Shown here: positions 1 through 11,470 of the stretch, in pieces | Numbering within the stretch: position 1 is the stretch's first letter | Layout of the letters: the number at the start of each line of letters is the position of its first letter | NCBI RefSeq assembly: GCF_002994745.2 | Contig: NC_037091.1 | Span: forward strand, 25,301,789-25,365,788 | DNA from: Rosa chinensis | Lineage: Eukaryota; Streptophyta; Magnoliopsida; Rosales; Rosaceae | Direction of reading: 5' to 3' | DNA length: 64,000 nucleotides | Position numbers and translations under genes: made by a program | Notes under the pieces: generated by a model | What the model was told of the DNA's origin: nothing | The model's database searches: none | What the model saw: the letters and a program-made list of their open reading frames with translations, nothing else

Positions 1-1
1 A

Positions 2-304
2 GCATCCTTATGCAATCAAGTGGCGTATTTCAACTGCTTCCCCAACTTCACCACCAGCTTGAAAGATGCAGCTCACTGTCTCCGACTGAGAGTCAAGACA
101 GATGACATATCAATGAAAGAAGATATGCAAGAACTCGCAATAGGATACAGAATATACTATAAATTGATGAGTACCACAGTAGCCCCTAAGACAAGGATAA
201 CAAATATCCCAGGTCTTACTACTGGGTTCCTCACCAATCAGAAGAACCATTCACAGCAGATTCATAAAATTACTTGGAATGAAGTGACTTTTCCTCTTGA
301 ATGA
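2..304 (+). pseudogene. Endogenous caulimovirid: C-terminal part of movement protein
   Basis: Open from the left window edge (frame 2) to TGA at 302-304, so only the 3' part is present and the ATG lies outside the window. The translation has the look of the 30K-superfamily movement protein core of caulimovirids: a hydrophobic strand with NCFPNF, then SLKD, a run ending GYRIYYKL and a Pro/Thr-rich tail. Movement proteins of this family widen plasmodesmata for cell-to-cell spread. A second in-frame TAA follows at 332-334, after which the same frame is open into the capsid region. That suggests one ancestral polyprotein now split by stops. Family assignment is by pattern only. Confidence 0.6.
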
Positions 305-334
305 AAATTATCCGGTCCAAAAAAGCAACCATAA

Positions 335-2430
335 AGAGCAAAAGCAAAAATCTACGAGAGTAGAAGAACTGGAGAAATCATCCTCAACTGCGACAATCAC
401 AGAAAGAGTGATGTCTGTCCTGGAAATTTCAGGATAAACAATAACAACCTTTTGAGAAGAAGTTATAGCACTAGAGAAGCTAGTGTCAGTGGTACAAAAC
501 CCACTATTGAAGAGCCAATATTAGAAGAAGATCTGGAAGCTGATCTAAACAGACCAGTCCTTATGCTCAGAGCTGAGAGGCTCTATGATCTTTATGAAGA
601 AGCTGAGAATTGTGAAAATCCTGAACGATTAGAAAAACTAATCGAAGAAATGAAAGAATTCAAAATCAGAAAGACGAGAAAAGTCTTTCCTTATCAAGAT
701 ATTGAAATGGAAGAAGAAGAAAACTCCAGAACTTTCATTAGCAGAGAAAAAAGGGAAACAAAACTCCCATTTCAGAAAGCCCCCACGGGTAAAAAAGGGG
801 AAAGAAATTCCCAAAGATTTGTCCCAGAGGACAATCTGCCCAGAGTTCCTATCACGAACTATGGCATCTTGTTAAATCTAGACAAGAGTTTAGACAAAAG
901 AAAAACCATTGACCAATGGGTAGATAGCCTGATGATGGCTTCTGCACTTACCCTTGGCAAATTTGAAGTACCAGATTTGCAGGTGTACTATGAAACTACT
1001 CTTACTGGAGTGGCAAAAAAGTACTACCTATCTTTCAAAGAAACTGCCAGAGGAAAAGACTGCCTTGAAGAGATAAAAAATTCAAAGTCTCCGTATGATT
1101 TTGCAGTACCCCTGTACGATTAGTTCTGTGGAGATCTTTCAAATCTGAGTGAAAAAGCCAAAGAAACGGCAAAGTCGAATATCTATGCTCTCAAGTTCTG
1201 CGACATGAGATATTTCGAAGAATACCTGAATGAGTTTCAGGAATATTACTGTACAATTGGTGAACTAGAGAATACTGATCTAGTTAATCTGTTGCACAGA
1301 AAGCTCCCTGAACCATGGAGAACAGCTGTGAGAGAAAGCATAGCTGAGAAGCCAATTGAAAGATTTTCAGTTGGAGGAATTGCCGACAGAATCCGGCAGT
1401 TACTAAAGGAGCAATGCAAAGCCAATCTTAGAGCTAAGATGGCCAAGAAGCAACTCAAAGGAGTTGAAAATTTATGTTATGGAATATTGGATATACCCAC
1501 AAATTGGGGATGTCATGATTCCAAGTTCCACAGAAAGAAGAAGAAAGAAAAATATTACTCTAAAAAATTCAAAAAGAGTAATCAGAAGAAAGATTGGAAA
1601 TTCAAAAGAAGTTCCAGTCACAAGAAGCAGGAGGAAGATCCTAAAAAGAAATTTTTCAAGAAAAAGAAGAATACTCATCAGCATAAACAACCAAGCAAGA
1701 AAGCTTGCAGATGTTGGTTAAGTAAAGCTGAAGGGCACTATGCCAATGAATGCCCGGAAAAGGGTAAAAGATCTACTAAAGCTCTCTTTGAAGAATATGA
1801 GCAAATAGTAGAAGTAGCAAATATGAAAGGCTACGAAATAGCCTATTCTGATGATGAGGAAGACGACAGGTCAGTTTACTTTGCCTGGTCTGAAGAAGAA
1901 AATTCATCAGAAGAGTCTGAGATAGATTCCGAAGTAGAGTACTTCGAATCCAGACAAATGAATGTTTTGAGAATCAAAAACTGGGAAGAAAGCAAGACAG
2001 AAACTTTCATGTCTTCTTATCAGGTGAACCCTGGTACATTCGTTTGTGACTACTGCTTGTGTCACGAAAAGAATGGTCTCCCTATGTTTTGTGAAGAGTC
2101 TAAGAAGACTTATCACAAAGAATGCTTCATAGCTGAAGCAAGAAGGAAAACCAAGAATGGCCTTGTAAGCCAATTGGTTGAACAAGAATATGAAGAGTAT
2201 TTCGCTGAGAAAAAAGCGAAGGAAGTTGAAACTCTGTTCCAGGAAACCATGGAACTATCTTCCTCAGAAATAAAGGAAGAAATCATCGGTGAAGAAAAAA
2301 TCGATGAAGTGATTGAACTAGTTGAACTACCAGAAATTGTTCCAGAAGAATGTAAACCATTCATTCTAAAGGAACAAGCTCAGGAAAATGAGCTTCAACA
2401 ATCGAAGGTCGTCTCTACTAGTAGATACAG
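335..2430 (+). pseudogene. Endogenous caulimovirid: capsid region of polyprotein, interrupted by stop
   Basis: Frame 2 is open from 335 except for an in-frame TAG at 1121-1123. No ATG clearly starts it, which fits a segment of a polyprotein. Acidic N-terminal part, central helical capsid-like part (about 900-1450), a very Lys-rich basic block (about 1530-1690), then a zinc-knuckle-like motif near 1705-1755 reading CRCWLSKAEGHYANEC. In the usual caulimovirid CX2CX4HX4C knuckle the second Cys is expected where Ser is found here, so the knuckle is probably dead. A second Cys/His cluster lies near 2045-2130 (CDYC, later HKEC). The acidic linker after it leads into the protease. Known role of the family: pregenomic RNA packaging. 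Confidence 0.7.
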
Positions 2431-3214
2431 CAACTACATAGAGATTGGACTAAAATTCCCAGATCACAAAAAATATAATCTACATGCCTTTGTAGATAAT
2501 GGATCGGGATTTACTGTTGCAAAGAGATTTGCAATTCCAGACGAACTCTGGAAAGAAGATAAGAAAAAATCCGCTACTGGTGTCACATTTGATGGGAGCC
2601 ATCTCACCATGAAATAAGTAGCAAAAAATGTTCATATCACCATTGGTGGAGGAACATTTATCATCCAGAATGTTTGGCAGTCTGAAGGCCAAGGATCTGA
2701 TTTCTTGTTGGGAAATGATTTTATTCTCCAACAAAGATTCATTCAGGATGAAGAAGCGATAGGCTTCAGGAAAGGAGAACGGGTGTTCTGGGCAGACCGA
2801 CTCACACAAGCAAAAAGTGTGGTAGGTCCCGGTTTTACTACTCAGTATCAGAGATCGCAACGAAATAGTGGTGATCTTACCCCCTACAAGCCCAAATTTG
2901 AGCCTATACTCCAAATCAAGCAACAAGAAGAATTACTTGTTGAAGAATCTTCCGAAGAAGAAGAAGAAGAAGAAACTAGTGAAGATGAAGAAGCTAGTTT
3001 CATCCATGAGCACAACCTCAAGCACTTTCAGAACAAGCTTGAGTCTCAACAAATTCCCACTCTTGAAAAAATCAAGAAACTACTCGAGCAGAATGTTGAT
3101 ACAAATCCTCAGAAGTTTTGGGAAAAAGACCCAGTGGTCTGTGAATTGAGATTGCATGACATGAATGCCATCTGTCATGTCAAAGCCATTCCTCAGTACA
3201 AAGAGGAAGATTAG
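2431..3214 (+). pseudogene. Endogenous caulimovirid: aspartic protease and linker
   Basis: The retropepsin-like motif FVDNGSG lies around 2488-2508, where an Asp-Thr/Ser-Gly signature is expected; the Asn at the middle position is unusual. The frame is stopped by TAA at 2615-2617, continues in the same frame with LLGNDF (second conserved protease strand) near 2705, then a Glu-rich linker, and stops again with TAG at 3212-3214. Both stops are simple nonsense changes, with no frame change across them. Function in the family: maturation of the capsid/polymerase polyprotein. Confidence 0.7.
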
Positions 3215-3979
3215 AAAGAATTCAAAAATGATATTGAAGATCTCCTGAAAAAGAGATTAATTCAACCTTCCACTAGCCCTCATCATGCTCCAGCATTCTA
3301 CGTGAGAAATCATGCAGAAAATCTACGAGGCAAAGCTAGAATGGTGATTGACTACAGAGATGTCAACAAAAAGACTGTCAAAGACGGTTATCAAATTGCT
3401 CAAGTAAGAGTATTGATCAACCAGCTCAGAGGAGCCAAAGTCTTTTCGAAATTCGATGCAAAGTCGAGTTTCTGGCAAGTCAAGATGCATCCTGAGAGCA
3501 TCCCTCTCACTGCATTTGGAACACCACAAGGTCATTACGAATGGTTGGTAATGCCTTTTGGTCTAAAGCAAGCTCCCTCAATCTTCCAAAGAAAGATGGA
3601 CAACATCTTTAAGCATGTAGCGGAGTTCTGCGTCGTCTACATAGATGACATCCTGGTCTTCTCCAAAAACAGAGAAGAACACATGAAACACCTCCATGAG
3701 GTAGTAAAGCTGATAGTTCAGTATGGAATTATCCTAGGCGAGAAGAAAATCTTCTTTATCCTCGATGAAGTTGATTTCCAAGGGATAAACATCAAGAATG
3801 GAGTGATAAAACTCCAACCACATATTCTTGAAAAGATCTGGAAGTTTCCAAATAGAATTCCTGATGCTAAGAGTCTAGAGAGATTCCTTGGTGTCATAAA
3901 TTATGGGAGAGATTTCATCCCTAAGATCTTAGGGTTAACGGCAATGTTATCTCCTAAGACAAGTTCCAAAAGAAAATAG
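3215..3979 (+). pseudogene. Endogenous caulimovirid: reverse transcriptase
   Basis: Reading frame 2 continues after the stop at 3212. RT blocks are clear: MVIDYRDVN (about 3341), FSKFDAKSSFWQV (about 3446), MPFGLKQAPSIFQ (about 3551), catalytic YIDD (about 3639) and a later ERFLGVINYGRDFIP thumb segment. All core catalytic residues visible in these blocks look retained. The segment ends with an in-frame TAG at 3977-3979. This domain copies the pregenomic RNA in the family; here it sits in a polyprotein frame broken by several stops, so it is a fossil. Confidence 0.9.
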
Positions 3980-4750
3980 ACCTTCACAGAAGATGATGAA
4001 AAGATCGTGAAGCAGATAAAAAATCTCTGCAAAAACCTCCCTCCTCTACAGCAACCAGAGGAAAATGATGAAATTATCCTCCAAACAGATGCGAGTGATA
4101 ATTACTGGTCCGGTGTGGTTCTGGCGAGAGCGCCTGGAACTAACATTGAAAAGATGTGCAAATTTTGCAGTGGCAAGTTCAGCCCTGCAGAACTGAATTA
4201 TCCCACAGGGGAAAAAAAAAAATTAGCTGTCAAGAAAACGATTTTAAATTCTCCAGCATATCTTGGAAAAAACTTTACTGTCCGCACCGATTGTGCCAGA
4301 GTAAAGAATTTTAAAAATTTTAAACTTGACAAAGCTGCTGACAGAGGAAGATTAGCTAACTGGCAATTATTTCTTAACCAATATGATTATACTGTTGAAT
4401 TAATTGCAGGAAACAAGAATTATCTTCCAGATGCATTGACCAGAGAAATGGCAATGTTCAGCCAAAGAGAAGACGACGAAGGTCGTAATCCTAGAAGCAG
4501 AAGAGTTGGGAAAGAACAGGAACCTGAAGAGGATCCAAGAGAAACCAAGGAGAAAATCCTTAAAAGGTTTCTGCTAAGCTCAAAAGGCTTGGCCTCAACT
4601 GATCAATCCCAGGGTAAAGGATTGGCTAGCCCGTCTCAAACGGCAGACGGTAAAGGCACATTAAGACCGTTGATGGCTGCTGCTTTGCCAAAAAGCAGAC
4701 CAACTCCAAGTGGAGTTATAAATGTTCCCGACACTCTTTGCTCTACCTGA
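3980..4750 (+). pseudogene. Endogenous caulimovirid: RNase H domain and tail
   Basis: Same frame as the RT. The first RNase H aspartate is in LQTDAS (about 4081) and later motifs include VRTDCARVKNF and the end motif YLPDALTREM (about 4423). In the second motif the sequence is GEKKKLAV, where the catalytic Glu normally follows (E-x-x-A context), so that acidic residue seems replaced by Lys. After the domain comes a Lys/Ser/Gly-rich tail ending at TGA 4748-4750. A direct repeat of about 30 bp (4723-4752 and 4821-4852, both containing CACTCTTTGCTCTA) bridges this tail and the next ORF. Confidence 0.8.
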
Positions 4751-4777
4751 AGACTGGCTTATCACCAGAAGGCAATC

Positions 4778-5731
4778 GTGGATAACCTTTTATTTGCCTT
4801 CCAGGAAAGAAGCAGTGGTCTAATGTTCCCGGCACTCTTTGCTCTAGCTGAAGAACTTTATGAGAATGCCAGACCACAGAATGAAGAGATCCATATGCAG
4901 CAGAGTGCTGTAAGAAAAGAGAAAATTCACTTCCTAGAAAGTCCTGAAAGTGCTAGGGTCCCTATCATGGCACTTAATGAATCAGACTGGCATGAATTCC
5001 ATAGTCTGATAAGAAGACATAATCCAGAAGAACTAGTTCCTCCAACTCTCTTTATTGTGTCAAGACCTTATGTTGGAAGGTACTTAGTTAATGTTCAGAG
5101 TGAACATCCTCAGGAACACAAACTTTGGCTTGTTGAAAATGGTTTTGTCCATAATCTGTGGACTAAAACTAATGATAATCTGAAAGGTTTGCCACCTATT
5201 ATTGTAAACACAGTAAAAAACATCAGAAAAGATGATTGTATGCTTCGTCTGAAGTTCAGATCCACTCCTCCAAAATGGATCCAGAAGGCAAACGGTGAAG
5301 TTGAATATATTTCTCCATATCACTATGTGAGAATTATCCCAAGGAAATATCTTCAACCAGCCTGTGTTGGGTACAATGGTCAACCAAATTCAAGCATTCC
5401 CTGGATGAAGGCCATGGCCCTGGAATACATGAAGAAGATCATCTCTGAAGATATCAGCAATACCTTCCTGGCAGCAGGAGAAAAAACAATCATCACTGCT
5501 TACGATCATCCTGACGTAGTCAGCAGTGACCTATTCCTATCTCTAACCAGAAAAGAGATAGACTCGACGATGGCATGCATGCGCTGGGTGGAAAAGATTG
5601 AAAATGACAACCACCACAAAATGTATGTAGATACAGACATCGAGGACAATGCAACAACAACTCGCATGGCCCAGGCAGACAACAACTCCTTTTTCTTTGG
5701 CCACCATTCTGAAACAGACGAGAACATGTGA
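4778..5731 (+). pseudogene. Endogenous caulimovirid: downstream ORF of unknown function
   Basis: About 317 codons open in frame 2, beginning near a GTG; the first ATG is at 4823. I do not recognise catalytic motifs. It contains a basic/hydrophobic middle and a polar, Asp/Asn/His-rich C-terminus. Its position, directly after RNase H and before a TATA promoter, is that of the second ORF of florendovirus-type elements or of the transactivator gene of other caulimovirids. I cannot tell which. It is the longest uninterrupted ORF of the viral fossil. Confidence 0.5.
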
Positions 5732-5939
5732 AGCTACAAGTGAAGAATCAGCACCAAAATAGCAACTGTAGACCTTTAGACTTTTCTAAAGCTACTTTTG
5801 CTTTTTCCTTTTCACAAAAGAAAAGGACAAGTAAAAAACACTTCACTTCTCACCCTACTTGCTTTTTGCTTTTCCCCGAACGACCTCCACCAGCAGAAGC
5901 ACTCAGAAAAGCATAGAGTCACGGAGTTGTTCTGAACAT

Positions 5940-6010
5940 TTTTTTATTTTGAATTCTAGTTTGAGTTCCGCTCCCTATATAAGGAGCCTTAGCTTCTCTT
6001 AGAAGGCATT
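5940..6010 (+). promoter_or_regulatory. Caulimovirid pregenomic RNA promoter (TATA box)
   Basis: TATATAA at 5976-5982, followed by GGAGCC, has the form of the caulimovirid full-length transcript promoter (TATATAAGGA type) and lies about 250 bp after the last viral ORF, as expected in a circular genome map. The sequence after about 6000 would be the transcript leader. Confidence 0.6.
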
Positions 6011-6600
6011 CAAAGACTTCGATATCAGTAGGATATTCGAAGAAGGACATAGCAGTTCTAAATTCGAAACATAAAAATCAGTTAGAATTGAGCAGAAGAG
6101 TCTTCTCTCAAGTAGTATAGCAGTGTGCTTCCTTCTTGTCCAGGTGTGAAGTAGTGTGCTTTCATCAAGTAAGTACCTGTTCTCATTCTTATGGATAGCT
6201 AAATAGCTTTTGCTGTTTAGCTGAGAATGAGGCTCTGAATGTTTTAACTATATGTATATTTGAATAAATTCAGATGGTTGTTCACTCACTTCTTTAACGA
6301 ATATAGTTATTATCAGTTTATTTCTTTTTATCAGTTCATATCTATCATGGTAATTGTCATTCATAGTTTACTGGTTCTAAAAACTTACTGTTCACCTGAA
6401 AGAGTCAGTTTTAAAAACAGAAAAAATTAGGACAAGCAGCAGTGATTCCGCCCTGTGAGTAGCCGCTTAGACAGGATATCGTTAGGCGAAATGTGGCATG
6501 TTGAAGGCTAGTCTTGTTTTCGTTTTGACTTTTTAAAAAACTGCTCCTTTTGTTGGATAGAACTGTAGAAGAATCCAAAGGTCAACATAGGATACAAAAG
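6011..6600 (+). other. Putative caulimovirid leader, no gene
   Basis: Non-coding sequence downstream of the TATA box, with only short ORFs. I could not find the expected initiator-Met tRNA primer-binding site, so the viral copy may be truncated before it or the site has decayed. The right boundary of the viral insertion is not visible. Confidence 0.35.
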
Positions 6601-7294
6601 GCATTTGTTTGTTTAAACCATTCTTGTTAGTCTTTTTCTATCAACAACAGTGTAATACCAAAGTGTTGGGCAGTTGGGAAAAATACAAGCGCTTTTTGGG
6701 TATACGGGAAAAGACCCCATATAATAATATAATGAATGGATATCTACAAAGATATCTATGATATTAATCCACTTGCACAAGTAACTAGAGTTTGACCCAA
6801 ACACATATTTTGGATTTACTTGAACACTCCCTCTTGTGTCGCCCAAATGTGGTGCTCATCTTGTTGCCTTGTCAAAAACTTTGCCGAGTAACAAAAACTC
6901 AGTGGGACAAAAATAACGTCGGTCGAAGGAGAAAAAGAGTATAACACACCTTTCACGTTTCGAGACTAAATGTGTAGACGTCTCTTCCTAATGCATCTCC
7001 CCTTGATGACAACGGTCATGGGAGTTTGGAACTTCTGCAAACGATGCTATTAACATGTTTCTCAAAAGTGGAATTAGTTAGTGACTTAGTGAACAAGTCT
7101 GCCACACTGTCCTCAAATCGAACCTAGTTCATTTTGATCTTGTGGAAAGTCTGTTGTTGCTGATGATGCTTGGTGTTGTCGCTTTTGATGTAACCTTGCT
7201 TCATTTATTTAATGCAAGCAGCATTATCCTCATAAATGCTCATAGGCTCATATGTTGTAGACTTCAAACCATAATTTCTTTAAAGAGGGTAGAA
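6600..7294 (-). mobile_element. Ty1/copia remnant (antisense): 3' end, RNase H and LTR side
   Basis: Read on the minus strand, 7280-7060 gives a decayed copia RNase H end (IYEDNAACI, then GYIKSDNTKH) and 7130-7020 gives the ADLFTKSL motif, both with stops between. 6990-6850 holds the conserved post-pol region seen beside many plant copia 3' ends, and 6600-6830 is AT-rich and may be the LTR. The sequence is cut at 7294 by the family A repeat; antisense copia resumes at 10,123, but with RT sequence, so roughly 200 codons between these parts have been lost. Confidence 0.7.
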
Positions 7295-8711
7295 TGTAGT
7301 ACCTCGGAAATTCGTTATTATTTTCCGGAATTTAATTAGTGGTTATCGGATGGTTTCGTGGCTCGTGGATGGAGCGGAAGTGTTTCGGGCGAATAATTAT
7401 TCAAGAAGCGTCATTTTAGGGAGGGGGGCGGATGCAAGGGTTGACTTTTTATTCGTTGGGTTTCTCAGAAAACTTCCTTCACGAAAGTTGTAGAGCACGG
7501 CGATACGAGTTCGTGGCATGTGGAACGCGGATATCGGAGTTCGTATGGAGAAGTTATGGTCATTGGAAAAAGTTTCTATTTTGGTATATATGAGAAATTT
7601 CCGGAAAAATATCAGAAAAATTAGAGTTTCCATTTTTGGAAAGTTTTCTCTCTCTTCTCTCCCGAGCTCAAGTCGCCCTCTCCACTTTGCCGATCGGTTT
7701 CTCCCTCATCCGGCCACCATAGGATGTGAAACCAAGTGGGATTTTTTCACCTCAACCTCCTCTACAAGCATGTGGAAGCCATCGAGTGTGGGTCGAGCTG
7801 TGGTGGGCGCTGCAAGGCTGAGAAGAGGCCTTGACGGAGCTGCAATCGCCTTCGTCGGAACTAGAGATTCTGACCATCTTTGCCTATGATTCTTGAGGGC
7901 TTTTGGAGCCCAGAGGACGTAGAAGCTTTCTCCTAAGGTGGCTTGCAACGATTCAACATGTGGAGATCGAATTTTGAAATTCAGGATTCTAGGGTTCATC
8001 GGAATTCAAAGCTTTCGAGGTAAATTCCGGCCATATGGCTTTGATTTAGACTTTGTCCTAGTTATGAAAGCTTTAATTAGAGTTGAGATGAAGAACTTTT
8101 GTGTTAAGAGTTTTGTCAAATTTCGACTTTGGGCCTGCGGCAGCGCCGCCACTGTGGTGGTGTTTTCTAGAGGTTTTCGGCCACCTAAGAGATAGTTTCT
8201 GTTCCTGATTTTGATCTACTTGTCGATACAAGTATTTAGATATACAACACTTAATTTTTGGAGATCGTATGAGCTTGTTAGGGTTTTCATAGTTTCGAAC
8301 CGTTCGATTATTCGATCTGTGAGGATTCGAGTGTTTGATCAACTTGTGGTTTTGACATATCAATCATAGAAGTATTCCAGAGACTTTGGGTGGTCTCGGA
8401 TGTGGTTTCGGCTCAATTGGAGTCACTTTTGTGGTTTTAGTTCAAAACGGGGTTTCAGACTTTAATCACTTTGTGATTCGTGCACTGAATCGAGACCGTA
8501 TGTATTTAGGTACTTGACAAGCTTGTATTGAGCGGATTGCGGCGATTTGTGCTTGTCTTGGTTAGTGTGTGAAGACGCAGCGGGATTCAGAGGCGAGTAA
8601 TCTCACGAGGTTCATTTACGAACAGAATACCATGATCATTTTGAGAGTTATTTATTTAACTGCAAACTATAGTTGGTATTAGTGGCATTCCTGAGTGGAT
8701 GACTACGTGTG

Positions 8712-8736
8712 TGTGTATATATATATATATTTACGT
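8712..8736 (+). repeat. Microsatellite (GT)n(AT)n in family A
   Basis: GTGTGTGT followed by alternating TA. The family A copy at 53,057-54,955 has an (AC)n run at the homologous place (about 54,140-54,165), so this is a shared simple repeat of the family. Confidence 0.8.
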
Positions 8737-8964
8737 GAAATATATATGTATTGGTGGCTTCGTTGTGATGTGAACAACATTTGAAAATAAATTCATTATT
8801 GCTCGAGAATGGTGACATTGTGTATTGAGTTGTGATTGTAGAATTTCATGTGGAGATACCATGAGTCTAGTATGACCATCTTAATTGAGATTTAAGATAT
8901 GGTAGCTTGTGTAGGAATATCTGTGTGATGATTCGATGACATCAGTGTGATGAATCTTTGTGAT

Positions 8965-9113
8965 GATTGCTATCTGTGTGATGACCGACGAAATTTGTGT
9001 GATGATAAGTTGGACGATTGCTATCTGTGTGATGACCGGTGAAATCTGTATGATGATCAGTTGGATGATGACTATCTGTGTGATGACCAGTGAAATTTGT
9101 GTGATGACTGCTC
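8965..9113 (+). repeat. Tandem repeat, 51-bp unit
   Basis: Three units (8965-9015, 9016-9066, 9067-9113), each built around TATCTGTGTGATGACC and TGTATGATGAT-like words, lie inside family A copy 1; looser GTGTGATGA words begin about 8915. Not CRISPR: units are adjacent without unique spacers. Confidence 0.8.
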
Positions 9114-10122
9114 GGTAGCGAAGTTGAATTGTTATTAAGTTAACAAAGATGGAGAGGTCTACTATGATGGTCGAAGCGACCTACGGATGTTAGATTGTGA
9201 GGTTATGATGATTACTATGACTTCAATTACTTGTTTTAATGTGACCTCCTGAACTAAAACTATACGCAGGGGTTACTATGAATTGCTGTGCTTGTTTTGA
9301 ATTGTGTTCGCCTTGTTTTCTTCTTGATTTTATTGATCTTAAATGCCATAGTGGTGACGATTGTGCTCCATATGAGGATAGGAAGGTGATTCATTGTTTT
9401 CACCTTTGATGTCATGTTGATGACAAAGGCTTCCGGTGGGAAGGAAATGAGTGTGATCTTTGTGACTCACCGTTGTGCGTCAAAGGATTTCCAAATATTA
9501 CTTGAGGAGGTTTTGTTTGACTGGAATTTGTGTAATTGGATGCTAGGTTGAGAATCTGAGCATGGGGTTTTAGTCACGAGTTGACCTACATAAGCATGTT
9601 ATGGAAAGTTATGAAACAGATTGTTGTAGTTGTGAGTTATGTGCTTATCGTTGTTAGGTTGTGGTGACTTAAGAATGTGTTTCTGCTTTGTGGTTTTGAG
9701 TTTACTCATATGAGCTTTCATAAGCTTACCGAGTTTGTTGTGTGGCAACCCGGTGCACTATTCAATGGTGTAGGGGTTAATCCTGCAGGTCTGGACAATC
9801 GTGGTGGAAGCTAAGATCGTGTGATTACAACTATACGGTAGGAAGCCAATTTTGTGATTTTACCATTGGAAAGACTTCCGTTGTAGTAGCTCTGAGGAGC
9901 ATTTACGTTTTATTTTGCTGTGACGTTTTAATTCATAAGCATATGTAATATATAACTCTGTGGAGCGGGTCTGTATTGACATAGTGGGTTCAAGGCATCA
10001 GTATGTACTTAGTTTAAAAGGAAAACGTTTTCTAGGTATTTTGTATTGATGGCTGAACCATCACGCTCAATTATGAGATTATATATCGACTTTTATTTGT
10101 GTTAAAAATTAGGGGCGTGACA

Positions 10123-11049
10123 CTTGTCTTAGAGATGCGAGGGCATTCACATATCGCTTCCCAATCAAGTAGCCACTTCAGTGAGTGTTTCAACCTCATT
10201 GCAAACGTGCTCCGTGCTTTAGAGCCACTTTACTTGGGTAAATGCAGTTCACCATGAACCTTCATGTATATTCTGTATCTAGATCCCCATAAAGATACGT
10301 AGTGATGACCACATTCATAAGCTACATGTTCAGTTATTCCGAAACTACCAAACTGACAAGGTAGTAGAGTGCAATGACATCAATTACTAGAGAATATGTC
10401 TCCTCGTAGTCGATTCCAAGGCATTTTGTGAGAAACCTCATCTCCTTTTCTCATCACGGTTTCTAACGAAAACCCATTAGTCAATAGGTTTTATGTTAGG
10501 AGGTGTTGGCATCACTAGCTCGAAAAACCTTCCCCTTCGTTAGAGAATCCAACTTAACCTGGATCACATCTTTTCATTTAGGCCAATTTTCTCTACGTTG
10601 GCATTCATTAATCAACGGAGTGTGGTTCAATATTATCGGACTTAACAAACTTATGTGCTATGAAATGCGCAAATACATCATCAATTATGATGGAGTTTTT
10701 ATCACATGTCTCATGTACACTAGTGTAATTTTCATTGAGCTCTATATTCTCAGGAATAGGTTCTGACGTTGAGGCGTCCCCCAACGATAACCTTAATCCA
10801 AAACGTTCTAATGAGACAAATTTTGAGTGTCGATGATTAAAGGATTCAGTTGTGCCAAAGTATCCATCGAACCCACGAGCCTCCCACGCATCCTAACTAG
10901 GGCCATGGCCTGTAACTCTAGAGTGCCACTCTTTATGGCGTTGGCGCCATGCCTACCTCCATGTAGGGTGGTGCTACATCCTCTCGTATAGATGTCCATC
11001 CTTGCAGGCATGTTTGCAACATATATGTGTGATCTCGTCACTTTATACC
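10123..11049 (-). mobile_element. Ty1/copia remnant (antisense): linker and reverse transcriptase start
   Basis: On the minus strand 11,040-10,850 reads a copia linker just before RT (PARMDI and RGRLVGSMD words) and 10,450-10,130 reads decayed RT blocks (GIDYEETYS, then VIDVI...LVSLVVSE, then DVVTTYLYGDLD-like) with several stops. It belongs with the remnant at 6600-7294. No intact ORF. Confidence 0.7.
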
Positions 11050-11470
11050 TGCTCCGAGTCGAGTCTGTTGATGTTGAGGAGAGAGAACACAGCTTTCTGA
11101 CTTTTCGGTTTTGGCAACTTTCCAAAATATCAGACTATGAAATACCAAAATAGAAAATCCTTTTATAATAATTTCCAAAAATAGCATAAACTTCCACTAA
11201 CCATAACTTTCTCATCCAAACTCCGATTTATGCATGCTACATGTTCACGAACTCGTATCGACGCATTCTACGACTTCGATGAAGGAAGTTTTCGGAGAAA
11301 CTCAACAAATAAAAAGTCAACTCTTTGACCCCTCAAAAATAAAACGTTTAGAGTAATTATTCGTCCAAAATATTTCCACATCATTCTCGAACTACGTACT
11401 CGTACTAAAAACCACTAAATAAATTCTGAAAAATACTCAGAAAATAATAACGAATTTCTGGAGTATTACA
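11050..11470 (-). repeat. Family A copy 2 (5' part, antisense)
   Basis: The reverse complement begins TGTAATACTCCAGAAATTCG at 11,470 and matches the first 350 bp or so of copy 1, including the ACGAGTTCGTG and AAAACTTCCTTC words. Truncated toward 11,050 where the copia linker begins. Confidence 0.65.

Larger units (their letters stand above)
7295..10122 (+). repeat. Family A copy 1: long non-coding LTR-like repeat
   Basis: 2.83 kb with TG...CA ends (TGTAGTACCTCGG ... GGGGCGTGACA) and no convincing ORF. Other copies in the window share its parts: 11,050-11,470 and 21,855-22,510 (minus, 5' part), 29,918-30,501 (plus, 3' end) and 53,057-54,955 (minus, 3' two thirds). The GTGACA terminus and length fit a solo LTR of a large Ty3-type element or a LARD. 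The flanking 5-mers (TAGAA and CTTGT) do not match, so insertion was followed by deletion, or the ends are misplaced. It interrupts the antisense copia remnant. Confidence 0.6.

Noticed and set aside
8965..9113. CRISPR-like array
   Set aside because: Adjacent imperfect 51-bp units without spacers, in a plant repeat.
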